This document shows, piece after piece, positions 8,433-18,158 of a stretch of DNA of 64,000 bases. The notes beneath the pieces are model-generated. The model made no database searches. It saw nothing but the letters and a program-made list of their open reading frames with translations, and had not been told where the DNA came from. This stretch comes from Phycisphaerales bacterium (GTDB taxonomy: Bacteria > Planctomycetota > Phycisphaerae > Phycisphaerales > UBA1924): contig JANQQR010000023.1 of NCBI GenBank assembly GCA_028289195.1, positions 1 to 64,000 on the forward strand, in the 5' to 3' direction. The translations under genes and the position numbers were made by a program. Position 1 is the first letter of the stretch. Every line of letters starts with the position of its first letter.

Positions 8433-11400
8433 ATGATCGAGATCCGCGGCTACACGATCGACGCCGAGATCGGTCGGGGTCCCGACTCGGTCGTCTATTC
8501 GGCGCGGAACGAAGCAGACGGCTCGGCGAGAGCGATCCGCGCGAGCAAGCTCCTGCCCATCGATTCGGTCCGGCGGATGTACCGGCGGGCCTCGGCGCTC
8601 GAGCAGCAGGCGCGCCTCCTGGAGCGCCTCACGCTCGCGGATGCCGCCGGCATCGCCCGCGTCTATGAGGCGGGTCGCCTTTCCGGCGGGTGCTACTACG
8701 TCACCGATCCGTTCGATGCTTCCCTGCGCCAGTGGATCAGCTCGCGGGTCCGCCACAGCGACCGGTCTATCAGCGCGATCGTCGACGGTGTGCTCACGGG
8801 CCTCGAGTCCCTGCGCGACCACGAGGGGCGTCCGCACGCCGAACTCCGCGCCAGCAACATCCTCCTCACGGGCGATCCCAACACCGACGAGTTCCTCGTC
8901 GCGCTCGCCGATCCCAGACCGGCGACCAACTGCGACGGCGCCCATTCGGAAAAATCGGACCTCGAGTGGCTCGGGAAGCACGTCTACTCGTCGATCACGC
9001 ACCACGTGCCGTCCGGACCCGTGCCGCTGCCCGTCGAGTATGGCGTGGACTGGGGTCGCCTGGGCAAGCCGGGCCGCCGGTGGTGCGAGTTCTGCAACCG
9101 GCTGCTGACACCCGCCGATCAGGGCGGTCTCGCGACGATCAGCGAAGCGCGCGAAGAGTTCGAGCGGATCCGCTGGCGCAGCAAGAAGAAGCAGCGCCTC
9201 GCGCTCGCCGGGAGCAGCGCCGCACTCGCGGCGGCCGGGGCTGTCGCCACGATGATCCTGCTCTACGAACCGGAGCGCCCGCGCGAGTGTCCAGAAGACG
9301 TACAGGCCTGGGGAAGGTGGTGTGTCGCGTCGGGAGAGACCTTCTGGTTCACGCGACTGTCCCGCGAGATCGCCGGCGCAAGCGAGGACTCGGAACTCCG
9401 GGCCGCGATGGTTCAGATCATGGACGAGGAAGATCTCCCGCTCCTGGATCGCATAACTGAACTGGCCGCCGCACCCGAATGGTCGCTGGATCCGCGCGTG
9501 ATCCTCCCCGAAGCCCAGCGCGCGTCCCAACTCCTGTTCTCGAGCCCCCCCACAGACGACGAGTTCATCGACGCGATCACCGACGAGCAATGGTGCGCGA
9601 TCGAGGACGCCTCCAGCGTGATCGACGGGGTGCGCCGGAGCATCGACGAGTTCCTGCGCGAGCAGGACGAGCAGCGCCGGGAGTTCGAGAGCCTGGGTCT
9701 GAGCGCTCTGGCCGCGATTTTCGAGGAGCACCTCGAGTCGATGAGCCCCGGGGGCATCCCGGAAGATCTCAACGAAGAAGCGACCGTGCGTACCGTGTCC
9801 GTTGGAGAGGGAGAGGAAGAGAGCGAGGGAGTCCTGACGCGCGACTCGTTCGCCTTCGAGCGCTCGCAGCGCGTGTTCCTCGTGGATCAGCTGATCCCCC
9901 TGGTCGATCTCGCGTTCGACCCGGTGCTCACGTCGGTCCGTGATCGGAGCGAATCGATCGAACAGGCGATCGCCCAGCTCCGGACACGCCTCGGCGCATC
10001 GGACGCCGTCGTCCAGCTGATCGCACCACTGGTGGAGCGCACCGTTCGCTCGCACACGGACGCCGGAACCGGCCTTGGAGCCCTCAACGATGAACTCGCC
10101 GGGCTCGTGGAACTCACTACGGGAATGACCGGCCTGACCGACGACATGTCGCTGCTCGACATCGATCGGTTCCGCAGCGAATCGCCGGCCTACGCCCAGG
10201 GCGTCGCGCCTTCCATCGCCGCCCTGGAACGATGGACGTCCGAAGCCCCGATGTACCAGGTCGTCACCGACGATCCCAGGACCGACATCGATGCCTGGAG
10301 ATCAACGATCGCGGGCTACGACGAGCAGCTCGACCAGATCGGCGACTTCGACAACGAGCAGGCGTCGGCGTTCCGCGAGAGCTTCGCGGGCATCGAGTCG
10401 CAGATCGCCGCGGCACTCAGCGGCGCGCGCCTGCTTCGCAAGGACGTCGCCATCCTGGACGACATGGAGCGACTCGTCGCTGAGAAGGGCAACGAAGTGC
10501 AGGCCTCCCTCGAGGAACTGACCGGACAGCGCGACGAGTTCCTGGCCGAACTGGCTTCCCTGTCTGATCAGGACGTCGGGCCGCACGCGCAGATCAACGA
10601 AGCGTGGGTCGCGTGGTCGTCGGACCTGCTCTCCCGCCTCGCCAACGACCGGTTCCGCATCGATCCGATGCGGACGCGGGTGCGCTCGGTCCGGACCGTT
10701 CTGACCGACCTGCCCGACGACCGGCCCGCGACGCTCGAGCCGGGCGCCGAGCCGTCGACGCTGACCGACAGCCGCCGGGACGAGATCGCCCGGACGGTGC
10801 GTGCACGCTGGGACTCGACCGTCGCCGAGATCCTCAGCGTCAGGGAACTCGACACGATCCCCGATTCGCGCGAGAGCCGGAACTCGCTCTGGCGGGAATA
10901 CGATGATGCGCTCGACGCAACGGTGCGCCTCCTCGCCACCCTGCGGACCATCGAAGACGCGCTCGACGCCGGCTACGCGCCGGGAGAGACGCTCGCGTCG
11001 AGATCGTCGTCCACGACGCTCGACGGGCTGGCCACGAACGCTGAGAGGGACGACCCGGACCGCGCATTCGAATCGGTCAGCGCTCCCGTGCTGGCGCGTC
11101 TCGACGACCTGCGCTCGCTCGAGTCGGTCTCTTCTCCCTCGGACATCGCCGATCGCGTGCGCCGGGCGGACCTCGGCTCGATCCGCCCCGAGGAAGCGTT
11201 CGCGTTGTGGCGCAGGACGCCCTCGATCACCGCCAGCGGCGTTCCCCAGCACGCCGAAGCGGAGCTCGCGCTCGCCGAGCACTGCCGCGCCCTTTCGAAC
11301 AGCGCCGAGTCGCTGCCGCTCGTCACCGGCCAGGACGCCGAGCGTGCGCGCCTCGAGCGGATCCGTGCAGACATGGAGCCGTCGCTCCGCGCCCGCTGGA

Positions 11401-13055
11401 TCGCCTACGCCGACGCCGCATCGCGTGACTTCGATCGCCCCGATGATCTGCCGGCGACGATCGCCCGGTTCGAGTCGCTGGCCTCGCTCGCGCGGCCGTT
11501 CGGCATCGACGCCGAGGCCGGGCACCTCGATGCCGAGCCGAGCATCGAATACAACCTGCATCGCGCGACGTTTCAGTCGTTCATCCGCGACTCCGCGGAC
11601 GAGCCGGCGCTCGAGATCGCGACGCGCGAACTCGCCGATCGGCTCCAGCAATCCGACCTCGCGGCGCGCCTCGATCGCGGGAGCGCCGACGAATTCCGCA
11701 CGCTCATCGATCAGATCCAGCTGCAGGTCGACCCGAACCGAGAGCCCTCGTTCGACCCCGACGTTCTGCCCGCAGGTCCGGGGCTCGAGGCGCTCACCGG
11801 CATCCGGTACGCGGGCGACGGCGACCTGCGCGTCGTCCCGCCCGATTCCCTTTCCTATCGGCTCGGCGAGGGCGAGAACGACCCGGTGCTCGCGTTCCGC
11901 CTCGTGTCGGACCGAGCCGACGGCCCGCCGTTCCTCTATGTCGCGGTCGACGAGATGCCGATCCGCGCCGTCGCGAGGATCCTCGAGACCACCGGCTTAC
12001 AAGACCTCAACGCGACCGCGGGGCCTGACCTGCAAGAACGGTTCGGCCTCACCAATCGTGAGGCGCGGACCGCGCTGAGCGGGCAGCTCTTCCTCGACCC
12101 GAGGGCACAGGATCTGCGAACCTGGGTCATCACGGACCGGGGCACGCTCGGCAGCAATCCACGGTGGTTCCAGGTTTGGACAGGGGCCGGAAACGCCAAC
12201 GGCGTGAACCTCAACTACTACCCCCCTGCGCTGCAGGACGTGTACCGGCGCCCGGAGTTCGACACGCCGGTGTCGTGGATCAAGCCCCAGGCCGCCGCGG
12301 CGGTCTGCGCCGCGATCGGGTGCCGGCTCCCCACGGTCGACGAGTATCGCTCGGCGGTGACGGCCTTCGGCGGCGTTGAATCGCTCGTGTCCTCGTCGAA
12401 CCTGCGCGACGAGACGTGGCAGACCCTGCAGAGCCACGTCGTCGCCCGGCGCGAAGCCCTCGCCTCCGCCGAACGCAGAGACGACATCCAGATCGAGTCG
12501 TATCCCTACCCGAGCATCCAGATGTTCGTGCCGTACGACCCGTCGACCAACTCGCTCATGGCGTCGTTTGTTGATGAGCGAGAGGAAAACGCTTCGCGCG
12601 TGCGCTCCGACAGCGACGGCGTCCTGTGGTTCGCGAACGCCGACCACCGCGACACCGGCTCGATCCGGAATCTCGTAGGGAATGTCCACGAACTCGTCAC
12701 GACCGAACGTGTCGATGTGCTGGCAACGATCGCGGACGAGGACGGCACGCTCCTCGAGGCGCCACACATCGTGCAGCTGCTCCACGAGTCAGCGGTCATC
12801 GTCAACGCGAATTCTGAGCGATTCGCCGTGATCGGCGGTTCGGCGATCAGTCCGGCGCCGGACGGCTCCCAGACCTTCATCACCCCGTACCGGATCAACC
12901 CCAAGCCACGCGGTGGGTTCAGCGATGACGGCGTCTTCCCCGATGTGGGGTTCCGCCCGGCGTTCACGCTCGATGAGGATTTCGAGCCGCCGCTGGCGAC
13001 CCGGCTCGCCGACCTGCTGAGCGCTTCGAACTACCTGAGCACCCGGGACGGCTGA
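8433..13055 (+). CDS. Pseudokinase-TM-FGE-domain single-chain membrane protein
   Basis: About 1540 residues; ATG at 8433, with a GTG two codons upstream as the alternative. The N-terminal 215 residues are a Hanks-type kinase fold: a glycine loop GRGPDSVVY, then RAIRASK where the ATP lysine motif is expected, HAELRASNIL in place of HRDLKxxN (near residue 135), and ADPRPA in place of DFG. The catalytic residues therefore look lost. One membrane helix lies at about 256-275. A long, acidic, probably helical periplasmic region follows (about 280-1090). The C-terminal part (about 1110-1515) has FGE/SUMF hallmarks: PVSWIKPQAAAAVCA, CRLPTVDEYRSA, NLVGNVHELV, GGS and GFRPAF. The paired catalytic cysteines of true FGE are absent. 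In Pseudomonas the kinase PpkA and the periplasmic FGE-fold regulator TagR are separate T6SS proteins; here the two parts sit in one chain. Confidence 0.85.
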   Translation: MIEIRGYTIDAEIGRGPDSVVYSARNEADGSARAIRASKLLPIDSVRRMYRRASALEQQARLLERLTLADAAGIARVYEAGRLSGGCYYVTDPFDASLRQWISSRVRHSDRSISAIVDGVLTGLESLRDHEGRPHAELRASNILLTGDPNTDEFLVALADPRPATNCDGAHSEKSDLEWLGKHVYSSITHHVPSGPVPLPVEYGVDWGRLGKPGRRWCEFCNRLLTPADQGGLATISEAREEFERIRWRSKKKQRLALAGSSAALAAAGAVATMILLYEPERPRECPEDVQAWGRWCVASGETFWFTRLSREIAGASEDSELRAAMVQIMDEEDLPLLDRITELAAAPEWSLDPRVILPEAQRASQLLFSSPPTDDEFIDAITDEQWCAIEDASSVIDGVRRSIDEFLREQDEQRREFESLGLSALAAIFEEHLESMSPGGIPEDLNEEATVRTVSVGEGEEESEGVLTRDSFAFERSQRVFLVDQLIPLVDLAFDPVLTSVRDRSESIEQAIAQLRTRLGASDAVVQLIAPLVERTVRSHTDAGTGLGALNDELAGLVELTTGMTGLTDDMSLLDIDRFRSESPAYAQGVAPSIAALERWTSEAPMYQVVTDDPRTDIDAWRSTIAGYDEQLDQIGDFDNEQASAFRESFAGIESQIAAALSGARLLRKDVAILDDMERLVAEKGNEVQASLEELTGQRDEFLAELASLSDQDVGPHAQINEAWVAWSSDLLSRLANDRFRIDPMRTRVRSVRTVLTDLPDDRPATLEPGAEPSTLTDSRRDEIARTVRARWDSTVAEILSVRELDTIPDSRESRNSLWREYDDALDATVRLLATLRTIEDALDAGYAPGETLASRSSSTTLDGLATNAERDDPDRAFESVSAPVLARLDDLRSLESVSSPSDIADRVRRADLGSIRPEEAFALWRRTPSITASGVPQHAEAELALAEHCRALSNSAESLPLVTGQDAERARLERIRADMEPSLRARWIAYADAASRDFDRPDDLPATIARFESLASLARPFGIDAEAGHLDAEPSIEYNLHRATFQSFIRDSADEPALEIATRELADRLQQSDLAARLDRGSADEFRTLIDQIQLQVDPNREPSFDPDVLPAGPGLEALTGIRYAGDGDLRVVPPDSLSYRLGEGENDPVLAFRLVSDRADGPPFLYVAVDEMPIRAVARILETTGLQDLNATAGPDLQERFGLTNREARTALSGQLFLDPRAQDLRTWVITDRGTLGSNPRWFQVWTGAGNANGVNLNYYPPALQDVYRRPEFDTPVSWIKPQAAAAVCAAIGCRLPTVDEYRSAVTAFGGVESLVSSSNLRDETWQTLQSHVVARREALASAERRDDIQIESYPYPSIQMFVPYDPSTNSLMASFVDEREENASRVRSDSDGVLWFANADHRDTGSIRNLVGNVHELVTTERVDVLATIADEDGTLLEAPHIVQLLHESAVIVNANSERFAVIGGSAISPAPDGSQTFITPYRINPKPRGGFSDDGVFPDVGFRPAFTLDEDFEPPLATRLADLLSASNYLSTRDG

Positions 13056-13062
13056 TCGCCCG

Positions 13063-13350
13063 TCAGTGCATCTTGACGGGCGCGGTGGCTGTCGCCACGG
13101 GCTGCTCGGCGGCACGCCGGGCGAGGTAGGCCCCGTACACCTGGTCCCCGACCACATCGCCGGCGCCGAGCGCCATCGGGCGGTGCAGGTAGCGGAGATC
13201 GAGCGGCGCCGAGCCCGGAGGGGCGACATCGACACGCGGCCCGAGGGCCTGCACGTGGATGGTGCTCGGGGCGGAGCCGCACCCGGCGGCGATCATCGCC
13301 GAGGCGAGGAGAGAACCGAGAGCGAGCGTCCGTGCGCAGTTGCGATGCAT
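13063..13350 (-). CDS. Small predicted lipoprotein
   Basis: 95 residues starting at the ATG at 13350, with a GGAGG sequence at good spacing. A signal peptide ends in the lipobox MIAAGC, so lipidation is likely. The mature peptide is about 72 residues, Ala/Pro-rich, and contains an LDLRYLHRP stretch. No family is recognised. It runs toward the convergent kinase-FGE gene, whose stop lies 8 bases away. A terminator-type hairpin on the same strand lies 35-65 bases upstream of the start, so the gene may be read through or attenuated from a promoter in the gnd upstream region. Confidence 0.65.
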   Translation of the reverse strand: MHRNCARTLALGSLLASAMIAAGCGSAPSTIHVQALGPRVDVAPPGSAPLDLRYLHRPMALGAGDVVGDQVYGAYLARRAAEQPVATATAPVKMH

Positions 13351-13386
13351 CGCAGCCTCCGGGATCGGGGCCATCGGCCCGAAAAG

Positions 13387-13413
13387 AAAAAAACGGACGC
13401 GCTGGAGCGTCCG
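13387..13413 (-). terminator. Rho-independent terminator or attenuator upstream of the small lipoprotein gene
   Basis: On the minus strand a 7-bp stem CGGACGC/GCGTCCG with a 6-base loop (13394-13413) is followed by seven T residues, which read as A on the plus strand at 13387-13393. It sits 5' of the lipoprotein start on the same strand, so it would stop a transcript before the gene. It may therefore be an attenuator or the end of a short RNA. Confidence 0.6.
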
Positions 13414-13637
13414 GGTCTTGGGAGTAGATGTCGGCCTTCCGGCGCACCGCGCTGAGGCACCGCAGCGCCTGCAACGAGCGGGCGGGTCGCCCAATCCTCC
13501 CGAACGGCCCGCGGGCTCCCACGCCTCCCCTGGCGGGCCCATTATCGCCCGACGGTCGCGGCTCCGGGTCCGATACCGAACCGCGGGCCCGCCTCTGGTA
13601 CAAATGCCTCAGCACCCGAAGGACGGAGCCACCCCTC

Positions 13638-15095
13638 ATGCCCAATGACTGTGACCTCGGATTGATCGGCCTCGCCGTGATGGGCCAGAACCTGGTCCTG
13701 AACATGGCCGATCGCGGCTTCAAGATCGCCGCCTACAACCGGACCACCGACACGATGCGCGAGTTCGTCGCCGGACCGGCGAGCGGCAAGTCGATCGTGG
13801 GATGCGAGACTCTCGAGGAGTTCGTCGCGTCGCTGGCGCGCCCGCGCCGCGCGATGGTCATGGTCAAAGCCGGGCGCCCGGTCGACGCCGTCATCGACCA
13901 GCTCGTCCCCCTGCTCGAAGAAGGCGACATCATCATCGACGGCGGCAACTCGCTGTTCACCGACACCGCCCGCAGGCAGGAGCAGCTCAGCGCCAAGGGC
14001 ATCCGGTTCCTCGGGGCCGGCATCTCCGGGGGCGAGGAGGGCGCCAGGCACGGCCCCTCGATCATGCCCGGCGGGGACCCGGAAGCCTGGCCGAGCGTGC
14101 GCCCGATCTTCCAGGCGATCGCCGCCAAGGTCGGCCCGAACGACGACATCCCCTGCTGCGACTGGGTGGGGCCGGGCGGCTCGGGCCACTACGTCAAGAT
14201 GGTGCACAACGGCATCGAGTACGGCGACATGCAGGTGATCTGCGAGGCGTACCACCTGCTCGCGAGCGTCGCCGGGATGGACGCAGGCGAGCTCTACGAC
14301 ACCTTCGATGCGTGGAACCGGACCGAGCTCGACAGCTACCTCATCGAGATCACCCGCGACATCTTCTCCGTGCAGGACGAGGCCACCGGGCGCCCGCTCG
14401 TCGACCTCGTGCTCGACAAGGCCCAGCAGAAGGGCACGGGCAAGTGGACGAGCCAGGATGCGCTGGACCTGGGCGTGCCGCTCACGCTCATCAGCGAGGC
14501 GGTGTTCGCCCGCTGCCTCTCGGCGCAGAAGGACGAACGCGTGCGCGCGAGCTCGGTGCTCCCGGCGCCGGGTGCCGCGATCGACGGGTTCCGCGAGGGC
14601 CTCGATCGCGCCGGGTTCGTCGAAGACGTCCGCAAGGCGCTGTACGCCTCGAAGATCTGCTCCTACGCCCAGGGGTTCGTCCAGCTGCGCTACGCCTCCG
14701 CCGAGCACGGCTGGGGCCTGAACCTCGGGGACACCGCGATGCTCTGGCGCGGGGGGTGCATCATCCGCGCCGCGTTCCTCGAGCGCATCAAGGAAGCATT
14801 CGACCGCGACCCGGATCTGCCCAACCTCCTGGTCGATCCGTACTTCATCGGGGCCATGGAGGACTGCCAGGACTCCTGGCGCAGGGTGGTCGCGGCCTGC
14901 GCCACCCTGGGGATCCCCGCCCCCGCGTTCTCGTCGGCGCTGTCGTACTACGACGGCTACCGGGCCGAGCGCCTGCCGCACAACCTGCTGCAGTCCCAGC
15001 GGGACTACTTCGGCGCCCACACCTACGAGCGCGTGGATGGTGAGGGCTCCCACCATTCCGAGTGGATGGCCCTGCGCAGGGACCCGGTCGGATAA
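13638..15095 (+). CDS. gnd: 6-phosphogluconate dehydrogenase, decarboxylating
   Basis: 485 residues, standard length for the long-form enzyme. It oxidises 6-phosphogluconate to ribulose-5-phosphate and CO2 with NADP in the oxidative pentose phosphate pathway. Visible motifs are the Rossmann start [12 protein letters not shown] (residues 8-19), the substrate loop [14 protein letters not shown] (about 128-141) and the catalytic lysine region [13 protein letters not shown] (near 187-199). The C-terminal helical domain is complete. The ATG at 13638 starts exactly at the family N-terminus, and the in-frame upstream extension was rejected. Transaldolase follows 84 bases downstream, so the two pentose phosphate genes are probably co-regulated. 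Confidence 0.97.
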   Translation: MPNDCDLGLIGLAVMGQNLVLNMADRGFKIAAYNRTTDTMREFVAGPASGKSIVGCETLEEFVASLARPRRAMVMVKAGRPVDAVIDQLVPLLEEGDIIIDGGNSLFTDTARRQEQLSAKGIRFLGAGISGGEEGARHGPSIMPGGDPEAWPSVRPIFQAIAAKVGPNDDIPCCDWVGPGGSGHYVKMVHNGIEYGDMQVICEAYHLLASVAGMDAGELYDTFDAWNRTELDSYLIEITRDIFSVQDEATGRPLVDLVLDKAQQKGTGKWTSQDALDLGVPLTLISEAVFARCLSAQKDERVRASSVLPAPGAAIDGFREGLDRAGFVEDVRKALYASKICSYAQGFVQLRYASAEHGWGLNLGDTAMLWRGGCIIRAAFLERIKEAFDRDPDLPNLLVDPYFIGAMEDCQDSWRRVVAACATLGIPAPAFSSALSYYDGYRAERLPHNLLQSQRDYFGAHTYERVDGEGSHHSEWMALRRDPVG

Positions 15096-15179
15096 GGCCC
15101 AGTTGCGTTCCGACTTCTATAGTCTCCAGACCCGTCGCCCCACCCATCGCCGCCCTCGGCCACAGGAAGGCACACGAGC

Positions 15180-16154
15180 ATGTCGATCCTCTCCCAGCTC
15201 CGTGAAATGACCGTCGTCGTCGCCGACACCGGCGATCTGAACTCCATCGCGGCCCACACCCCGCGGGACGCGACGACGAATCCGTCGCTGATCTACAAAG
15301 CGGCGCAGATGGATGAGTACCGCGAGCTGGTCGAGGAGTCGGTGGCCTTCGGCAAGCAGGCCGGCGACTCGCAAGAGAGCCGGCTCGAGGCCACGCTCGA
15401 CAAGCTCTTCGTCACATTCGGCTCCAGGATCCTCGACATCGTCCCAGGGCGGGTGTCGACCGAAGTGGACGCGCGTCTCTCATTCGACACCCAGGCATCG
15501 ATCGAGAAGGCACGCCACCTGATCGACCTGTACCAGCAGGCCGGCATCGACCGGGAGCGCGTGCTCATCAAGCTCGCCTCGACGTGGGAGGGCATCCGCG
15601 CCGCCGAGCAGCTCGAGCGCGAGGGCATCCACTGCAACCTCACGCTGCTTTTCAGCTTTGCGCAGGCCGTCGCCTGCGCCGAGGCGGGCGTCACACTGAT
15701 CTCGCCGTTCGTGGGGCGGATCTACGACTGGTACAAGGCCAGCCGCGGCGTCGACGACATCCCCGCCAGCGAGGACCCCGGCGTCGAGTCGGTCACGAGG
15801 ATCTACAACTACTACAAGCGTCACGGGTACAAGACCGAAGTCATGGGCGCGAGCTTCCGCAAGACCGAGCAGATCGTCGGGCTGGCCGGATGCGATCTGC
15901 TGACGATCTCCCCGGACCTGCTCGAAGCCCTCGACTCGCAGGACGGCGACCTCCGGCGGGCCCTGGACCCGGCGTCCGCGGCATCGATCGACAGCGAGAA
16001 GCTGCACCTGGACGAGTCGTCGTTCCGGTGGCTGCATAACCAGGACGCGATGGCCGTCGAGAAGCTCGGCGAGGGGATCCGCAAGTTCGCCCAAGACGCC
16101 GACAAGCTCGCCCAATTCGTCTCCAAGATCGTCACCCAGCCGGTCGGCGCCTGA
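15180..16154 (+). CDS. tal: Transaldolase (TalB type)
   Basis: 324 residues, matching the TalB subfamily. It transfers a dihydroxyacetone unit between sedoheptulose-7-phosphate and glyceraldehyde-3-phosphate in the non-oxidative pentose phosphate pathway. The Schiff-base lysine is K131 in [14 protein letters not shown]. The TTNPSL element near residue 32 and the [11 protein letters not shown] stretch are typical. An AGGAAGG ribosome binding site precedes the ATG. The gene lies directly downstream of gnd. Confidence 0.97.
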   Translation: MSILSQLREMTVVVADTGDLNSIAAHTPRDATTNPSLIYKAAQMDEYRELVEESVAFGKQAGDSQESRLEATLDKLFVTFGSRILDIVPGRVSTEVDARLSFDTQASIEKARHLIDLYQQAGIDRERVLIKLASTWEGIRAAEQLEREGIHCNLTLLFSFAQAVACAEAGVTLISPFVGRIYDWYKASRGVDDIPASEDPGVESVTRIYNYYKRHGYKTEVMGASFRKTEQIVGLAGCDLLTISPDLLEALDSQDGDLRRALDPASAASIDSEKLHLDESSFRWLHNQDAMAVEKLGEGIRKFAQDADKLAQFVSKIVTQPVGA

Positions 16155-16190
16155 GGCACGATCGCACCGGCAAACCGAGAGGTCATGCGC

Positions 16191-16772
16191 ATGAACGCTC
16201 TTCGCTTGGCGGGACTCGGTCTCGCTCTCATCCTCACCGCTCTCGCGACCGGCTGCGCCGGGGAAGAGCCCGCTCCCGAATCTGCGCCCGCGCAGCCGGA
16301 TGTGCCCGTGTCGACTCCGGCTCCGGACACACCCGAGCCCGACGCGGCGACGGATCCGACTCCCGTCGAACCGGAACCGGAATCGGGCGCTGGAGGCGAC
16401 GACGACCCCGCGTTCGCCGAGGCCGACGCGCACATGCAGACCTACCTCGAGACCTTCAACGAGATCTGCGCCGCGTTCCGCCAGATCAGGAACGCCGAGC
16501 TGGCCCTCTACGCCACTGGGCCCATCCAGTCGACGTTTAAACGACTGAATCCCGCGTGGGAGGCGCTGCAGGCCACCGACCCCGAGTTGCTCGAGCGTGT
16601 CATCGAGCACAACAGGGATCAGATCGAGTTCCTCAACGCCGTGTTCGATCAGGAGACACAGCGGATCACCGAGACGACGCGGATCACGCAGATCATCTAC
16701 GCGTTCCCCGACTACCCGCGCTTCGACGTCGGCAGCGCCGACGCAACGGAACCGTCGACGGATGGCCAGTAA
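16191..16772 (+). CDS. Predicted lipoprotein of unknown function
   Basis: 193 residues from the ATG at 16191, which has GAGAGG eight bases upstream; an ATG two codons earlier is the alternative. The signal peptide ends near LATGC. A Pro/Glu/Ala-rich low-complexity linker covers about residues 25-65 and would act as a spacer from the membrane. The C-terminal 120 residues look alpha-helical (regions around FNEICAAFRQI and RVIEHNRDQIEFLNAV). No family is recognised. The stop overlaps the start of the FUN14-like gene by 11 bases, suggesting coupled expression. Confidence 0.7.
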   Translation: MNALRLAGLGLALILTALATGCAGEEPAPESAPAQPDVPVSTPAPDTPEPDAATDPTPVEPEPESGAGGDDDPAFAEADAHMQTYLETFNEICAAFRQIRNAELALYATGPIQSTFKRLNPAWEALQATDPELLERVIEHNRDQIEFLNAVFDQETQRITETTRITQIIYAFPDYPRFDVGSADATEPSTDGQ

Positions 16773-17397
16773 GCGAGGCAGCAAGGCACCGCCCGAGGGC
16801 TCCGCGTCCGGCGCGCCCGGGGAACCAACCGGGGCCGCCGCGCAGGGGATCGGCGGCCAGCTGGCGCAGCTGGCGCTCTGGAAAAAAGCGGTGCTCGCGC
16901 TCAGCGTGCTCCTGATGGGCGCGGGAGTGGCGCTCCCGTTCGTCGTTGGCGCACCGAAGACACCGCCCGCGTCGGTGGCGTCCGACCCGATGGCGCCCAA
17001 CACCGACCCGATGGTCCAGGGGCTCGCGCCGACAGAGCCCGGTGGAACGCCGCCCGCTCAGGAAACGCCGGAGATCGCGACCGAGTCCGAGCAGGTCCTG
17101 GCCCCCACCATCTTCCGGCTCGGCTTCGGGTTCTTCGTGGGATTCGCGATCGCGTTCGCCCTCAGGGCGTTCGTGAAGGCGACGCTCATCCTCTCGGGCG
17201 TGTTCCTGCTGCTGCTGTTCGGTCTCGAGTACGCGGGCCTCATCAGCGTGCAGTGGGCGTCGATTGAGAATCGCTACGACTCGTTCTCGGCGTGGCTGTC
17301 GGCCGAGATGAGCTCGTTCCGGGCGTTCGTGTCCGGGCGTGTGCCCGCCGCGGGCGCGGCGCTGGCCGGTCTGGGCATCGGCTTCACGCGCAAGTAG
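16762..17397 (+). CDS. FUN14-domain-like membrane protein
   Basis: 211 residues. The N-terminus is Gly/Ala/Pro-rich and cytosolic, followed by one hydrophobic segment (about 45-65) and a Pro-rich linker. The C-terminal 100 residues have the glycine-patterned FUN14 layout: GFGFFVGFAIAFALRAFVK, a second hydrophobic stretch ending in EYAGLISVQWASIE, and a final Gly-rich segment. FUN14 proteins include the eukaryotic mitophagy receptor FUNDC1; the bacterial role is unknown. The ATG at 16762 overlaps the end of the upstream lipoprotein gene. Membrane location is clear and the family call fairly good. Confidence 0.7.
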   Translation: MASKRGSKAPPEGSASGAPGEPTGAAAQGIGGQLAQLALWKKAVLALSVLLMGAGVALPFVVGAPKTPPASVASDPMAPNTDPMVQGLAPTEPGGTPPAQETPEIATESEQVLAPTIFRLGFGFFVGFAIAFALRAFVKATLILSGVFLLLLFGLEYAGLISVQWASIENRYDSFSAWLSAEMSSFRAFVSGRVPAAGAALAGLGIGFTRK

Positions 17398-17403
17398 CTC
17401 GCT

Positions 17404-17994
17404 TCAGGACTCGGTCGCGACCCGGATCAGCGTCTCGGCGGCGCTCCTGGCCCGCGCGCTCACGTCGCGCATCGTGATCGGGTTGTTGTCGACCTGCCCG
17501 AGGATGCGCGCAAACACAACGGCCCCCTCGTACAGCAGCGCGATCTGCTCGGCGAGCGCCTCGGGGTCCCCGGCGCCGGTGTCCCGGGCGATCGAGACCA
17601 GGAAGTCGCGGACCATCAGCGTGTGCTCGGCGCCCACGCGCCGGATCGCGCACGCCGCATCGCCGAACTCGCCCGAAGCGTTGATGAACGCGCATCCGTG
17701 GAAGTCATCGCTCTCCATCCACTCGAGCTGCCAGTCGAAGATCGCCAGCAGGCGGTCGGCGGCCGAGCCGCCCTTCTCTCCGACGTAGCGCATCAGGCGA
17801 TTGCGCATCTCCTCGTCCTTGCGACGCAGCGCCGCGACGATCAGCTCGTCCTTGCTCTTGAAGTGGTTGTAGAGCGTCATGCGGCTCACCCCGGCCTCCT
17901 GCAGCACGCGCTCGATGCCGGTGCCGTGGAAACCCTCGCGGGCGAACACACGGGCGGCAGCGTCGACGAGCTCGTTCTTCTTGCTGGGGGGCAT
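17404..17994 (-). CDS. TetR/AcrR family transcriptional regulator
   Basis: 196 residues from the ATG at 17994; an in-frame ATG at 18036 would add 14 residues. The helix-turn-helix occupies roughly residues 25-45 (IERVLQEAGVSRMTLYNHFKSK), matching the TetR pattern. The C-terminal ligand-binding domain contains an FHGCAFINASGEF segment typical of a subgroup often found next to redox genes. It is divergent from the AhpD-like gene, with a perfect palindrome in the shared upstream region, so it likely represses that gene and perhaps itself. The ligand is unknown. Confidence 0.9.
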   Translation of the reverse strand: MPPSKKNELVDAAARVFAREGFHGTGIERVLQEAGVSRMTLYNHFKSKDELIVAALRRKDEEMRNRLMRYVGEKGGSAADRLLAIFDWQLEWMESDDFHGCAFINASGEFGDAACAIRRVGAEHTLMVRDFLVSIARDTGAGDPEALAEQIALLYEGAVVFARILGQVDNNPITMRDVSARARSAAETLIRVATES

Positions 17995-18146
17995 GGGGGC
18001 ACCTCGCGTACGTATACCGATCATTCTATCCAACACGCTCGGCCCCGCGACTATTCAGCCCCGCCTTGAATGAGCAGAACCGTCGATTATGGCCCGAGAG
18101 CGTGCTTTCTTCGCTTTTCTGGCGAATTCTCGTCGCGAGTTGAATA

Positions 18147-18158
18147 GACCGATCGGTC
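18147..18158. promoter_or_regulatory. Palindromic operator, probably for the adjacent TetR regulator
   Basis: The perfect 12-bp palindrome GACCGATCGGTC lies 78 bases upstream of the AhpD-like start in the divergent region. A half-matching ACCGATC copy is present at about 18016-18022, near the TetR start. Palindromes of this ACCGATCGGT type are common TetR-family operators. Confidence 0.65.

Noticed and set aside
8277..10055. A 592-residue open frame on the minus strand
   Set aside because: It is antisense to the kinase-FGE gene and has no recognisable domain.
8433..13055. Interpretation as an active formylglycine-generating enzyme
   Set aside because: The paired cysteines of SUMF1-type enzymes are absent at the expected position; only the fold is supported.
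13542..15056. A 504-residue open frame opposite gnd
   Set aside because: It is a codon-bias shadow of the well-supported gnd gene.
15480..17003. A 507-residue open frame opposite tal and the lipoprotein gene
   Set aside because: It is antisense to tal and has only low-complexity sequence.
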